Shown here one piece after another: positions 17,546 to 26,093 of a DNA stretch of 64,000 bases (position 1 is its first letter; each line of letters begins with the position of its first letter). Source of the stretch: Robbsia betulipollinis (GTDB lineage: Bacteria; Pseudomonadota; Gammaproteobacteria; Burkholderiales; Burkholderiaceae); NCBI RefSeq assembly GCF_026624755.1, contig NZ_JAPMXC010000001.1, forward strand, positions 558,001-622,000, given 5' to 3'. The notes below the pieces were generated by a model. That model did not search any database. It saw only the letters and a program-made list of their open reading frames with translations, and was not told the DNA's origin. Position numbers and translations under genes: made by a program.

Positions 17546-19168
17546 ATGACGACATTGACGTGGTGGCAGCGAGGCGTGATCTATCAAGTCTATCCGCGAT
17601 CGTTCCAGGATAAAAACGGCGATGGCGTCGGCGACCTCGCGGGCATCACAGAACGTCTCGACCACCTCGCCATGCTTGGCGTCGACGCATTGTGGATTTC
17701 GCCGATCTATCCGTCGCCGATGGCCGATTTCGGCTACGACGTCGCCGACTATTGCGCGATCGATCCGCTCTTCGGGTCGCTCGCCGAATTCGACGCGCTG
17801 GTCGCGCGCGCGCACGCCCTGGGCATCCGCGTATTGCTCGACTTCGTGCCGAACCACAGCTCGGACCGTCATCCCTGGTTCGTCGACAGCCGCGCCTCGC
17901 GCGACAGCCCGAAACGCGACTGGTATCTGTGGCGCGACCCGGCACCCGACGGCGGGCCGCCGAACAACTGGCTGAGCCGTTTCGGCGGCAGCGCCTGGGA
18001 ATTCGATGCCGCGACCGGTCAGTATTATTACCACGCCTTCCTGCGCGAGCAGCCCGACCTCAACTGGCGGCACCCGGACGTGCGCGCGGCGATGGACGGC
18101 GTGTTGCGCTTCTGGCTCGAACGCGGCGTCGACGGTTTCCGCGTCGATGTGCTCTGGCTGCTCATCAAGGACGCGCAGTTTCGCGACAATCCGCCGAACC
18201 CGGATGCCGCTGCCGGGGAACCCGACCATCACCGCCTGCTGCAGACGCATACGGAGGACCAGCCCGAGGTACAGGACATCGTGCGATCGATGCGCGCGAC
18301 GCTCGACGGTTTCGGCGAACGCGTGCTGATCGGCGAGATCTATCTGCCCGTGCAACGGCTGGTGGCCTATTACGGCACGCATGGCGAGGGCGCGAACCTG
18401 CCCTTCAATTTCCAGTTGATCAACGCCCACTGGAGCGCCGTCAACCTGGCGCGCATCATCACCGAATACGAAGCTTTGCTGCCGCCGCATGCCTGGCCGA
18501 ACTGGGTGCTCGGCAATCATGACAACCCGCGCGTCGCCTCCCGGCTCGGCGCGGCCCAGGCGCGCGTGGCGGCGATGCTGCTGCTGACGCTGCGCGGCAC
18601 GCCGACGCTGTACTACGGCGACGAGATCGGCATGCACGACGTGGTCGTGCCGGCGGACCGTGTGCAGGACCCCGCAGAGCTCCGGCAGCCCGGCATCGGC
18701 CAGGGACGGGACCCGGAGCGCACGCCGATGCAATGGGACGCGAGCGCGAACGGCGGCTTCACGACGGGTACGCCCTGGCTGCCGCCGGGCGACACGCGGC
18801 AGGTCAACGTCGCGTCGCAGACGGACGATCCGGCGTCGATGCTCGCGCTATACCGGCGCCTGCTCGCGCTGCGGCGCGCGACACCGGCGCTGGTGGGCGG
18901 TGCGGTCGGGCAGGTGCGGGCACAGGGCGACGTATTGACGTACGAGCGTTCCCTGCCCGGCGAAGACGGCGACCGGCCGACCCGGATCCGGGTGGCGCTG
19001 AACCTGGGCGCGTTACCCGCGACCGTGCCGGCGCACGCGGGGGTCCTCCTGCTGTCGACCGATGCGACCCGGCCGGACGCCGCCGCGAACGGCGATACCT
19101 TGCAGTTGGCCGCCGACGAAGGTGTCGTGATCCTCTGCACGGACGGGGCGGCGGGCGAGCGACGATGA
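17546..19168 (+). CDS. GH13 alpha-glucosidase / oligo-1,6-glucosidase
   Basis: 540 residues, the usual length for GH13 alpha-glucosidases. It opens W-W-Q-R-G-V-I-Y-Q-V-Y-P-R-S-F, a hallmark of this group. Barrel motifs are F-V-P-N-H-S-S-D, G-F-R-V-D-V-L-W with nucleophile Asp201, I-G-E-I-Y with acid/base Glu264, and V-L-G-N-H-D-N-P with Asp326. The calcium-loop-like D-K-N-G-D-G-V-G-D is at residues 22-30. It should release glucose from short alpha-linked glucosides such as maltose or isomaltose in the cytoplasm; no signal peptide is present. Paired with the TreS-like gene it suggests turnover of maltose and trehalose. Confidence 0.9.
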   Translation: MTTLTWWQRGVIYQVYPRSFQDKNGDGVGDLAGITERLDHLAMLGVDALWISPIYPSPMADFGYDVADYCAIDPLFGSLAEFDALVARAHALGIRVLLDFVPNHSSDRHPWFVDSRASRDSPKRDWYLWRDPAPDGGPPNNWLSRFGGSAWEFDAATGQYYYHAFLREQPDLNWRHPDVRAAMDGVLRFWLERGVDGFRVDVLWLLIKDAQFRDNPPNPDAAAGEPDHHRLLQTHTEDQPEVQDIVRSMRATLDGFGERVLIGEIYLPVQRLVAYYGTHGEGANLPFNFQLINAHWSAVNLARIITEYEALLPPHAWPNWVLGNHDNPRVASRLGAAQARVAAMLLLTLRGTPTLYYGDEIGMHDVVVPADRVQDPAELRQPGIGQGRDPERTPMQWDASANGGFTTGTPWLPPGDTRQVNVASQTDDPASMLALYRRLLALRRATPALVGGAVGQVRAQGDVLTYERSLPGEDGDRPTRIRVALNLGALPATVPAHAGVLLLSTDATRPDAAANGDTLQLAADEGVVILCTDGAAGERR

Positions 19169-19189
19169 CCGCGCACCCTACCCGCCGTT

Positions 19190-20200
19190 TCAGAAGCGGT
19201 AGCCCACGCCGGCCATGAACATGTCCGTATCCCGGTTGTAGTCGGTCACCGTGCGGTTCCACGAGATGCGGGCGACCCAGTGGCCGGTGAACCGGTAGGC
19301 GGCGGACATCGTCAGCAGGCCCGACAACTTCGCGCCGGTGCGCGAGCTGTCGCGGCTGATCCGGTAGGTATCGGCGGCCACGTAGGGCCCCAGGCCCAGG
19401 CCCAGCACCACCCTGTCCTGGTACAACGGCTCGGTCAGCCAGACCTGGGCGGCGACGCCGTTCCTGCTGGTCAGCGGCGTGTTGCCCTGATCGATCCACG
19501 AAACGGTGCCCTCGATGTGACGGCTGAACGCGTGCCGGTATTCGACGCTTTTCGCGAACGTGCTTTCCGAGTTCAGGCTGTTCACGACGGACTCCCCGGC
19601 CATCACCGTGAGTTCGTCGTCATGCAGGAAACCGCCGGACCGGGTTGCGCCGGCGGCCTCCACGGCGGGAGCCGTCACGTTTTTCGGAAAACGGTAGACC
19701 ACGCCGAACAGCAGGCTGGTGCTGTCCACGCTGCCGGGCGCCTGCACGCGGTTGAAGCGCAATTCATAGGCGAGATGGCGAGTCGCGGACCATTTCGCCG
19801 TGACCGAATACAGCATCGCCCAGCCATGCTCGTCGGTATAGGGACGAAAACCGCCGGACGTCGTGTCGTAGTAGCGGTAGGGTCCCGCCCCCAGGCCGAT
19901 CGTCAGGCGGGGGTCGAGCAGCGCATGCTCGTACCATCCCTGCAGGGCGACGCCGTCGCGATGGTGATCGGGCACATGCCCCTCGTTGAGCCAGGCGAGG
20001 CCGACCGAGAAATCTCGAAACACCGGCTGGCGATATCCGAAACTCCATGTATAGGTATTTTCGCCCCCACCGGAGCCCCGCAGCGCGCCCATATTCGCTT
20101 CGACTTCCTGCGCCTGCGCCCCCGGTGCCAGGGACAAGGCACCCATCATCAAGCCGATCCACGGCAAAGCTCGCACGGTGCTTTTCCTAAAAATACGCAA
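19190..20200 (-). CDS. Outer-membrane beta-barrel protein with internal duplication
   Basis: 336 residues with a signal peptide (cleavage probably after A-Q-A near residue 30). The mature protein is two copies of one unit of about 140 residues. The first has G-Y-R-Q-P-V-F-R-D-F, N-E-G-H-V-P-D-H-H-R-D-G-V-A and G-L-G-A-G-P-Y-R-Y-Y-D-T. The second has E-Y-R-H-A-F-S-R-H, D-Q-G-N-T-P-L-T-S-R-N-G-V-A and G-L-G-L-G-P-Y-V-A-A-D-T. The halves end V-V-Y-R-F and V-G-Y-R-F, the aromatic ending expected of an outer-membrane strand. The layout suggests two fused small barrels or one larger barrel. No family name or substrate is recognised. It is convergent with the alpha-glucosidase gene. Confidence 0.75.
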   Translation of the reverse strand: MRIFRKSTVRALPWIGLMMGALSLAPGAQAQEVEANMGALRGSGGGENTYTWSFGYRQPVFRDFSVGLAWLNEGHVPDHHRDGVALQGWYEHALLDPRLTIGLGAGPYRYYDTTSGGFRPYTDEHGWAMLYSVTAKWSATRHLAYELRFNRVQAPGSVDSTSLLFGVVYRFPKNVTAPAVEAAGATRSGGFLHDDELTVMAGESVVNSLNSESTFAKSVEYRHAFSRHIEGTVSWIDQGNTPLTSRNGVAAQVWLTEPLYQDRVVLGLGLGPYVAADTYRISRDSSRTGAKLSGLLTMSAAYRFTGHWVARISWNRTVTDYNRDTDMFMAGVGYRF

Positions 20201-20306
20201 AGGCGTGCGAGTGTACGTGAAAAAACCCAGGCTTTCGTTACGCTTTCTTTCCGGGCGCGAAATCGGCCTGCCACTTCCGCGCCCCCAAATGGGCTGGATC
20301 GCGACC

Positions 20307-21035
20307 TCAGGCGTCCCAGGCCACGGTCAGGTCCGCGCGCACCGCGCTGGCGTCGATGAGACGGGCATTGGGCTCGTCGGTTTGCGCCATCCAGCGCAAC
20401 GCGGCGTCCCGATCCCGGCCGTAGCGCTGGTGCCGTGCCAGCAGGCGCTGCCGCCGCAGATCCGCGTCGACCGAAATGAACCAGCATTCGTCGAGCAAGG
20501 GCGCGACGGCACTCCATGGCGCCTGATCGAGCAGCAGATAGTTGCCCTCGGTGATGACCAGCGACGTTTCCGGCAGCACCGCGATTTCCCCAGCGATCGA
20601 TTCCTCGATCTCGCGATGGAACGCCGGCGCATAGACGGGGCCGGCGGCAGGTCCCGTCGGCGCCGCATCCGGCGTACCGCGCAAGCGCGTCAACAAGGCG
20701 ACGTAACCTGCCACGTCGAAGGTATCGGGCGCGCCCTTGCGGGCCGCGCGGCCGAGGCGCGCGAGTTCCCGGTTCGCCAGGTGAAAACCGTCCATCGGTA
20801 CGAGCTGTGCCCGGTCTCCCAGTGCCTGCGCGAGTGCCGCTGCAAAGGTGGACTTGCCGGCGCCGGGGGAACCGGCGATGCCCAGCAGACGGCGCGAACC
20901 GTCGGCGATCAGCGCGGCGGCGCGCGCCAGAACGGCGGGCGGCACGACGACGTGCGGCATGACAGCGTGCGGCGAATCGGCGGCCGCGTCCGGCACACCG
21001 GCCCCGTTTTGCGTCACGCTCTGGATGGCGCTCAT
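20307..21035 (-). CDS. P-loop nucleoside/sugar kinase-like protein (PRK/uridine kinase fold)
   Basis: 242 residues. The Walker A motif G-S-P-G-A-G-K-S-T is near residues 55-63. It is followed by P-M-D-G-F-H-L-A-N, a pattern typical of the phosphoribulokinase/uridine kinase/pantothenate kinase superfamily, and later V-I-T-E-G-N-Y-L-L-L. The closest known type is the nucleoside/nucleotide kinase family often found with sugar or nucleoside transporters. The phosphate acceptor is not known. Its start overlaps the DeoR regulator stop by four bases, and it is the last gene of the 12-gene minus-strand run. Confidence 0.85.
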   Translation of the reverse strand: MSAIQSVTQNGAGVPDAAADSPHAVMPHVVVPPAVLARAAALIADGSRRLLGIAGSPGAGKSTFAAALAQALGDRAQLVPMDGFHLANRELARLGRAARKGAPDTFDVAGYVALLTRLRGTPDAAPTGPAAGPVYAPAFHREIEESIAGEIAVLPETSLVITEGNYLLLDQAPWSAVAPLLDECWFISVDADLRRQRLLARHQRYGRDRDAALRWMAQTDEPNARLIDASAVRADLTVAWDA

Positions 21036-21865
21036 ATCTGCCCTCCCCGGGCCCTGCCGCCCCGTGCGGTGGCGCCGCCCGCGGCGGTCGAATTCGCCAG
21101 CGGCATGCCGCGCTCACCCGGATACAGCAACGCGACGCCATGCCGCTGAAAGGTCTCGACGAACGCCGCGGGCGGCGACCGGTCGCACACGACCGTCATC
21201 GGTTCGTTCAGCGCGAACGTATTGAGATAGGCCTGCCGCCCGAACTTGTCGATATCCACCAGGAGTACCGAGCGTCGCGCCTGTGCGCGCAGCACGCCGC
21301 GCATATGCGATTCATGCTCTTCGTAATCCATCCAGCCATGCTGCAAATCGCAGGCGGCGATGCCCATGAAGGCGGCGTCGTAGAAAAAGCGACGAATGTA
21401 GGCGAGCGTGTCATAGCCGACCAGCGCATTGTCCTTCGTGCGCAGCGCGCCGGGCGTCACGTTCACGCGTGCCACCGTCGGCCCCAGCAGCAGCGCGATA
21501 TCGAGACAATTCGTCGTGATCGTGAGATTGCGGCCGACGAGCCGGCGCGCGAACGCGGTGGCCGTGGTGCTCGAATCCAGGAAGATCGACATGCCGTCCT
21601 CGACGAACCGCTCGGCGAGTTCCGCGATCTTTGCCTTGCCGCGGACATTGACCTTGCCGCGCTCGACCACCGGGCGCTCCTGGTCCAGCCGCAGCGGCAC
21701 CGCGCCGCCGTATATGCGGCGCAATTGACCGCGTTGCTCGAGTTCCTTCAGATCGCGGCGGATCGTTTCCTCCGACACGCTCAGCGCGGTGGCCGTGAGC
21801 GCGACGGAAACACGGCCGTTTTCGCGAAGCTGCAGGAGAATTTCGTCGTGCCGATGTTCCGACAT
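21032..21865 (-). CDS. DeoR/GlpR-family transcriptional regulator
   Basis: 277 residues. The N-terminal DeoR helix-turn-helix covers about residues 5-58, with V-S-E-E-T-I-R-R-D-L-K-E-L and the wing R-R-I-Y-G-G-A-V. The C-terminal DeoR sensor domain carries F-L-D-S-S-T-T-A and T-T-N-C-L-D-I-A, the phosphosugar-binding-type loops. DeoR proteins usually repress catabolic operons and respond to phosphorylated sugars or nucleosides. The last 20 residues are a Gly/Ala/Arg-rich tail outside the family fold. It starts 12 bases after the amidase stop and overlaps the kinase gene, so it is probably a local repressor of the whole operon. Confidence 0.9.
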   Translation of the reverse strand: MSEHRHDEILLQLRENGRVSVALTATALSVSEETIRRDLKELEQRGQLRRIYGGAVPLRLDQERPVVERGKVNVRGKAKIAELAERFVEDGMSIFLDSSTTATAFARRLVGRNLTITTNCLDIALLLGPTVARVNVTPGALRTKDNALVGYDTLAYIRRFFYDAAFMGIAACDLQHGWMDYEEHESHMRGVLRAQARRSVLLVDIDKFGRQAYLNTFALNEPMTVVCDRSPPAAFVETFQRHGVALLYPGERGMPLANSTAAGGATARGGRARGGQI

Positions 21866-21877
21866 ACAGTCACTTTG

Positions 21878-23422
21878 CTATGGTTTCAGATCGGGCGCGC
21901 GGCGGTGCCGGGTCGCGCTTTCGTAATCGTACGCCATCGCCAGCAGTGCCGTCTCGCTCCATTGCGCGCCCACGAAGATCAGATTGAAGGGCGAGCCCGA
22001 CGCGTAATAGCCGGCGGGAACCGTCACGCCCGGCAAACCGGCGATGTTGATCTCGCAAACCGTCGTCTCGTGCAGGGTTTCGGTGCCCTCGCGCGGCGGC
22101 AACGCGTCGCGCAATTGCGGGAATACCAGCCCATCGAGCGCGTGCCGCGCCATGACGTCGGCGAAAATCTCGAGATATCGCTCGCGCAACGCGAAGAACG
22201 CGGTGCTCGCCGGCGGCGCCGCGGGATCCGCCAGGCAGGCGGCGAAATCGGGCAGGCTCGACATATAGGTGAGCACGCCCGTGGGCGCAAACGGGTCCTC
22301 GGCGCGCGTCGCGGCGACGAAATCCCGCCACGATTTCACCGCTGCGTCCGGGCCCAGCCGTTCCAGGTACTTCTGCATATCGTAGGGCAGCGTCTCCATG
22401 CCGCGGGCGTCGAAGTGATCGCTTCCCGGCGCGGGCTGCCCGAGATCGGCGAATCCGCTCGCCGCGAACGGATCGTCCAGCAGGACGGCGCCCCGCGCGC
22501 TCATCTCCTGTTGCGCGCGCCGATAGAGTTCGATCGTTTCCGCGGATAGCGCACGATCGCGCCATCCCGGCCCGTACAGTCCCAGGCGGCGCCCCTGGAG
22601 CGCATCCGTGCGCAGACCCGCCGCATAGCCGCCGCGCGGACGCATGCCGACGGCGGCCACCGTCTTCGCGTCCTCCGGCGAATACCCCGCCAGCAGGTCC
22701 AGCGTCAGCGCCGCGTCGCGCACGCAGCGCGCGATCGGACCGACGACGTCCCGCGTGCTGCCGGCGAGCGGCATCACGCCCGCGTTCGGCACCAGCGCGA
22801 AGGTCGGCTTGATGCCCACCAGCGCCTGTGCCGATGCCGGGTTCTGAATCGAGCCGCCGGTTTCCTCCGCGAGCCCCAGCACCGCGAGACTGGCCGCCAC
22901 CGCGGTGGCGGTACCGGCGCTGCTGCCGCCGGGCATGAAGGCGGGATCGACCGCGTTCAGCGTCGGGCCGGCCCAGCTGTCGTTGGCGTGCGAGCCGGTG
23001 GCGCTCAACACCGGCACATTGGTCTTGCCCAGGATCACGCAACCCGCCGCGCGCATGCGCGCGACCACCGGAGAATCCGTCGCGGGCAGCAGATCGACGC
23101 CGCCCGTCTTGCTGTAGAGCAGCGACCAGCCGCCGGTGGTCGGGAAGCCGACCATGTCCATCGTATCCTTGACGACGACGGGCACGCCCGCGAGCGGACC
23201 CAGCGTCTCGCCGGCGGCGCGGCGCCGGTCGATCTCGCGCGCATCGTCCAGCGCCGCGGGGTTCAGGAAGATGATCGCGTTGTAGCGGGGATTGATCCGC
23301 TCGATGCGCGCCAGATAGGCGGTGCACAGCGCCGCGGCGCTCAGCGTGCCGTCGGCGAACCCGGCCTGAATGCGCTCGACCGTCAGTTCGAGGACGTCAA
23401 TGCTGTCGGAGGAAGAGGTCAT
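21878..23422 (-). CDS. Amidase-signature-family hydrolase
   Basis: 514 residues. The Ser-Ser-Lys triad of the amidase signature family is complete. Lys85 lies in P-V-V-V-K-D-T-M-D, Ser167 in P-G-G-S-S-A-G-T-A, and the nucleophile Ser191 in T-G-G-S-I-Q-N-P-A. Enzymes of this family hydrolyse carboxamides to acid and ammonia or amine; the exact substrate cannot be read. It lacks a signal peptide, so it should act in the cytoplasm. It follows the ABC importer genes by 57 bases and precedes the DeoR gene by 12, supporting a role in breaking down the imported amide. Confidence 0.92.
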   Translation of the reverse strand: MTSSSDSIDVLELTVERIQAGFADGTLSAAALCTAYLARIERINPRYNAIIFLNPAALDDAREIDRRRAAGETLGPLAGVPVVVKDTMDMVGFPTTGGWSLLYSKTGGVDLLPATDSPVVARMRAAGCVILGKTNVPVLSATGSHANDSWAGPTLNAVDPAFMPGGSSAGTATAVAASLAVLGLAEETGGSIQNPASAQALVGIKPTFALVPNAGVMPLAGSTRDVVGPIARCVRDAALTLDLLAGYSPEDAKTVAAVGMRPRGGYAAGLRTDALQGRRLGLYGPGWRDRALSAETIELYRRAQQEMSARGAVLLDDPFAASGFADLGQPAPGSDHFDARGMETLPYDMQKYLERLGPDAAVKSWRDFVAATRAEDPFAPTGVLTYMSSLPDFAACLADPAAPPASTAFFALRERYLEIFADVMARHALDGLVFPQLRDALPPREGTETLHETTVCEINIAGLPGVTVPAGYYASGSPFNLIFVGAQWSETALLAMAYDYESATRHRRAPDLKP

Positions 23423-23479
23423 GGCGTGGAAGCGTCCTGTGGAAGACCAAACGGAAAACAGCGAACCGGCAGCGCGTCG

Positions 23480-24256
23480 TTACGCGATGCCCACGAATTC
23501 GTCCAGCAGCGCCGGGTCGTGCACCACGTCCGGCGGAATCTCGCGGGTGACGGTGCCTTTTTGCAGGATGAGGATGCGGTTCGACAGCGAGGCAATGAAG
23601 TTCAGATTCTGCTCGACCAGCAGGATCGTCAGATCGCGCCGCCGCGCCACGTCTTTCAATGTATCGATGATCTCGTCGATGATGGACGGCTGGATGCCCT
23701 CGGTCGGCTCGTCCAGCAACACGATGCGCGGGCCGGCGCAGAGGCAGCGCGCCAGCGCGAGCAATTGCTGCTCGCCGCCCGAGAGCGCGCCGCCCGCGCG
23801 ATCGAGATACGCCTTCAGCCGCGGAAACAATTCGAGAATGCCGGCGATCGTGTCCTCCTCGCCACCGCGCGCCAGCAGACATCCCACGCGCAGGTTCTCC
23901 CGTACCGTGAGCGCGGGAAAGATCTCGCGACCCTGCGGTACGTAGCCGATGCCGGCCTTCGCGCGCGCGGTAGGCGACCAATGCGTGATGTCCTGCCCCG
24001 CGAAACGCACGCGGCCGGACGTGGTGGGAAGATGCCCGGTCAACGTGCGCAGCAGCGTCGTCTTGCCCATGCCGTTGTGTCCGAGGATGCCGACATGCTC
24101 GCCGCCGCGCACCGCGAAGCTCAGCTCGCCGAGGATCGGTATGCGGCCGTAACCCGAGGCGAGACGTTCGACCTCGAACAGCGGCGCCGCGCCGGCCTCG
24201 CCGTGCGTGCCCGCGAGCGTGGCGGAATCGACGGAATTGACGGGATTGACGCTCAT
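23480..24256 (-). CDS. ABC importer ATP-binding protein, UrtE/LivF type
   Basis: 258 residues. Walker A is G-H-N-G-M-G-K-T-T, the signature is L-S-G-G-E-Q-Q, and Walker B is I-V-L-L-D-E-P-T-E-G-I-Q-P. The sequence G-I-G-Y-V-P-Q-G-R-E-I-F and the ending V-V-H-D-P-A-L-L-D-E-F-V-G-I-A match the UrtE/LivF subfamily of branched-chain amino acid, urea and amide transporters. ATG at 24256 overlaps the preceding ATPase stop by four bases. It would energise import together with the second ATPase and two permeases. Confidence 0.93.
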   Translation of the reverse strand: MSVNPVNSVDSATLAGTHGEAGAAPLFEVERLASGYGRIPILGELSFAVRGGEHVGILGHNGMGKTTLLRTLTGHLPTTSGRVRFAGQDITHWSPTARAKAGIGYVPQGREIFPALTVRENLRVGCLLARGGEEDTIAGILELFPRLKAYLDRAGGALSGGEQQLLALARCLCAGPRIVLLDEPTEGIQPSIIDEIIDTLKDVARRRDLTILLVEQNLNFIASLSNRILILQKGTVTREIPPDVVHDPALLDEFVGIA

Positions 24257-24990
24257 GCCGCGCTCCTTCCGAGATAGACGTCCTTGACCCGCTGGTCCGA
24301 CAGGACCGTCTCGACCGGCCCCTCGACCAGCACCTGACCCTGCGAGAACACGGTGACGGTGCGCGCGATCATGCGGATGAACTGCATGTCGTGCTCGACG
24401 ACCACCAGCGCCTGCGTCTTGTTGATCTCGCGGATCAGTTCGGCGGTGCGCAGCACTTCCTCGTGGTTCATGCCGGCCGCGGGTTCGTCGAGCAGGATCA
24501 ATTCCGGCTCCTGCGCCAGCACCGTGGCGATCTCGACCCACTGCCGCTGGCCGTGCGCCAGCTGGCCGACGATGCGGTCGGCGATCTTTTCCAGTTGCAG
24601 CCGTTCGAGGGTCTGCGCGACGATACGCTTCGCGTGCGCGAGCGATTTGCGCCGGGCCGCGCCGATGAACACGTTTTCGCGCACGCTCAGGCCGTTGAAC
24701 ACATTCGGCACCTGGGTCTTGATGCCGACGCCCAGGCGTGCGATCTGGTGCGGGCTGCTTTTCGAGATATCGGTGGTACGGAAACGGATGGCGCCCTCGC
24801 TGGCGCGCAACTGCCCGGTCAACATCTTGAAGAAGGTGCTTTTCCCCGCGCCGTTCGGTCCGATCAGACAACGCAGCTCCACTTCGTGCAGGCGGAAATC
24901 CACCGAACGCACCGCCGTGACGCCGCCAAAGCGCATCGTGACGCCCTTCGCCTCCAGCAGCGGCGGCACCTGCAAACGCGGATCGTTCAT
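24253..24990 (-). CDS. ABC importer ATP-binding protein, UrtD/LivG type
   Basis: 245 residues. Walker A is G-P-N-G-A-G-K-S-T, Walker B is L-I-L-L-D-E-P-A-A-G-M, and the D-loop to H-loop region V-V-E-H-D-M-Q-F-I is intact. The signature is L-A-H-G-Q-R-Q, the Urt-type variant of LSGGQ. T-Q-V-P-N-V-F-N-G-L-S-V-x-E-N matches UrtD rather than LivG. The start at 24990 overlaps the upstream permease gene by four bases. In the Urt/Fmd family these importers carry urea or short-chain amides. Confidence 0.93.
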   Translation of the reverse strand: MNDPRLQVPPLLEAKGVTMRFGGVTAVRSVDFRLHEVELRCLIGPNGAGKSTFFKMLTGQLRASEGAIRFRTTDISKSSPHQIARLGVGIKTQVPNVFNGLSVRENVFIGAARRKSLAHAKRIVAQTLERLQLEKIADRIVGQLAHGQRQWVEIATVLAQEPELILLDEPAAGMNHEEVLRTAELIREINKTQALVVVEHDMQFIRMIARTVTVFSQGQVLVEGPVETVLSDQRVKDVYLGRSAA

Positions 24991-26093
24991 GGGCGCGACT
25001 CCCGTTCGGCCGGTGCTATCGTTGCAGCGGTTGCGGCCGACCCCGTCGGCTTGTCCGGCGCCACCGCGGCCGGCGCCGGCGCCAGACGCGCCAGCAACGC
25101 GCGCACCACCGGCACCACGCCTTGCGGCACCAGCAGCACGAAGGCCACCAGCACGATGCCGAGACCCAGGCTCGGGTCGATCGTGTGCTGCGTACCCGCA
25201 AGATTGATCAGATACTGGATCGCGACGGCGCCGAGAATCGGGCCGATCAACGTGCCCAGTCCGCCGATCAATACCGAGATGATCACCTGCGCCGACATCG
25301 TCAGCGCGAACACGGTCGGACTGATGAAACCGCCCCATGTCGCGAAGACACTGCCCGCCGCGCCCGCGATGCCCGCGCCGATGACGAAGGCGAGGAGCTT
25401 GTAGAGGCGGGGGTCGTATCCCATCAGCATCGCGCGCGTCTCGTTCTCGCGGATCGCCACGACGACCCGGCCGAAGCGCGAGGCCAGCAGCCATTTGAGC
25501 AGCACATAGGCGACGATCAGACCCGCCATCGCCACGTACCAGATGCCGATCTGATCGAGCGGCTCGTCCGGTTTGCCAGGCGGCGCGAACGGCGGAATCG
25601 CCGGAATGCCGTTGAAGCCGCCCAGCGGGGTCGCGCCGATATGGTATTGGGCGCCGGAGGTCGAATTCATCAGTTCGAACAGGATCACCGAGACCGTCAG
25701 CGTGATCACGCCGATATACGCATCGCTGATGCGCCCGTAGAACATGAAGTAGCCGAGCAGCGCCGCGAACAGCATCGGCACGACGATCGCCAGCAACGCC
25801 GCCGCGAGCGTGTTTTCAAGATTGAGGGCGGCCACCGCGTACGTATAGCCGCCGATGCCGAGAAACGCCGCCTGACCGAAGGACAGGATGCCGGCGAAAC
25901 CCCAGACGAAGCCCTGGCTGAGCCCGTAGATGGCCATCGCCGCGTAGAGCGTGGCCTGCATCACGCCGAATTCGCTGATAAGCCGGGGCAGCGCGAACAT
26001 CACCACCAGACCGAGAATCACGACGGCGATGCCGCCGCGCGCATGCGGCGACGCATGCAACGACGCGCGGAACGATGAGCGAAGCGATGTCAT
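24987..26093 (-). CDS. ABC importer permease, UrtC/LivM type
   Basis: 368 residues with about 9-10 predicted membrane helices. The family block Y-G-L-S-Q-G-F-V-W-G-F-A-G-I-L-S-F-G-Q-A-A-F-L-G-I-G-G-Y lies near residues 55-82. The ATPase-contact loop A-I-R-E-N-E-T-R-A-M-L-M-G-Y-D is near residues 217-231. It forms the inner-membrane channel with the second permease. The last 30 residues are Ala/Pro-rich and probably cytoplasmic. Its stop overlaps the UrtD-type ATPase start and its start overlaps the other permease stop. Confidence 0.93.
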   Translation of the reverse strand: MTSLRSSFRASLHASPHARGGIAVVILGLVVMFALPRLISEFGVMQATLYAAMAIYGLSQGFVWGFAGILSFGQAAFLGIGGYTYAVAALNLENTLAAALLAIVVPMLFAALLGYFMFYGRISDAYIGVITLTVSVILFELMNSTSGAQYHIGATPLGGFNGIPAIPPFAPPGKPDEPLDQIGIWYVAMAGLIVAYVLLKWLLASRFGRVVVAIRENETRAMLMGYDPRLYKLLAFVIGAGIAGAAGSVFATWGGFISPTVFALTMSAQVIISVLIGGLGTLIGPILGAVAIQYLINLAGTQHTIDPSLGLGIVLVAFVLLVPQGVVPVVRALLARLAPAPAAVAPDKPTGSAATAATIAPAERESRP

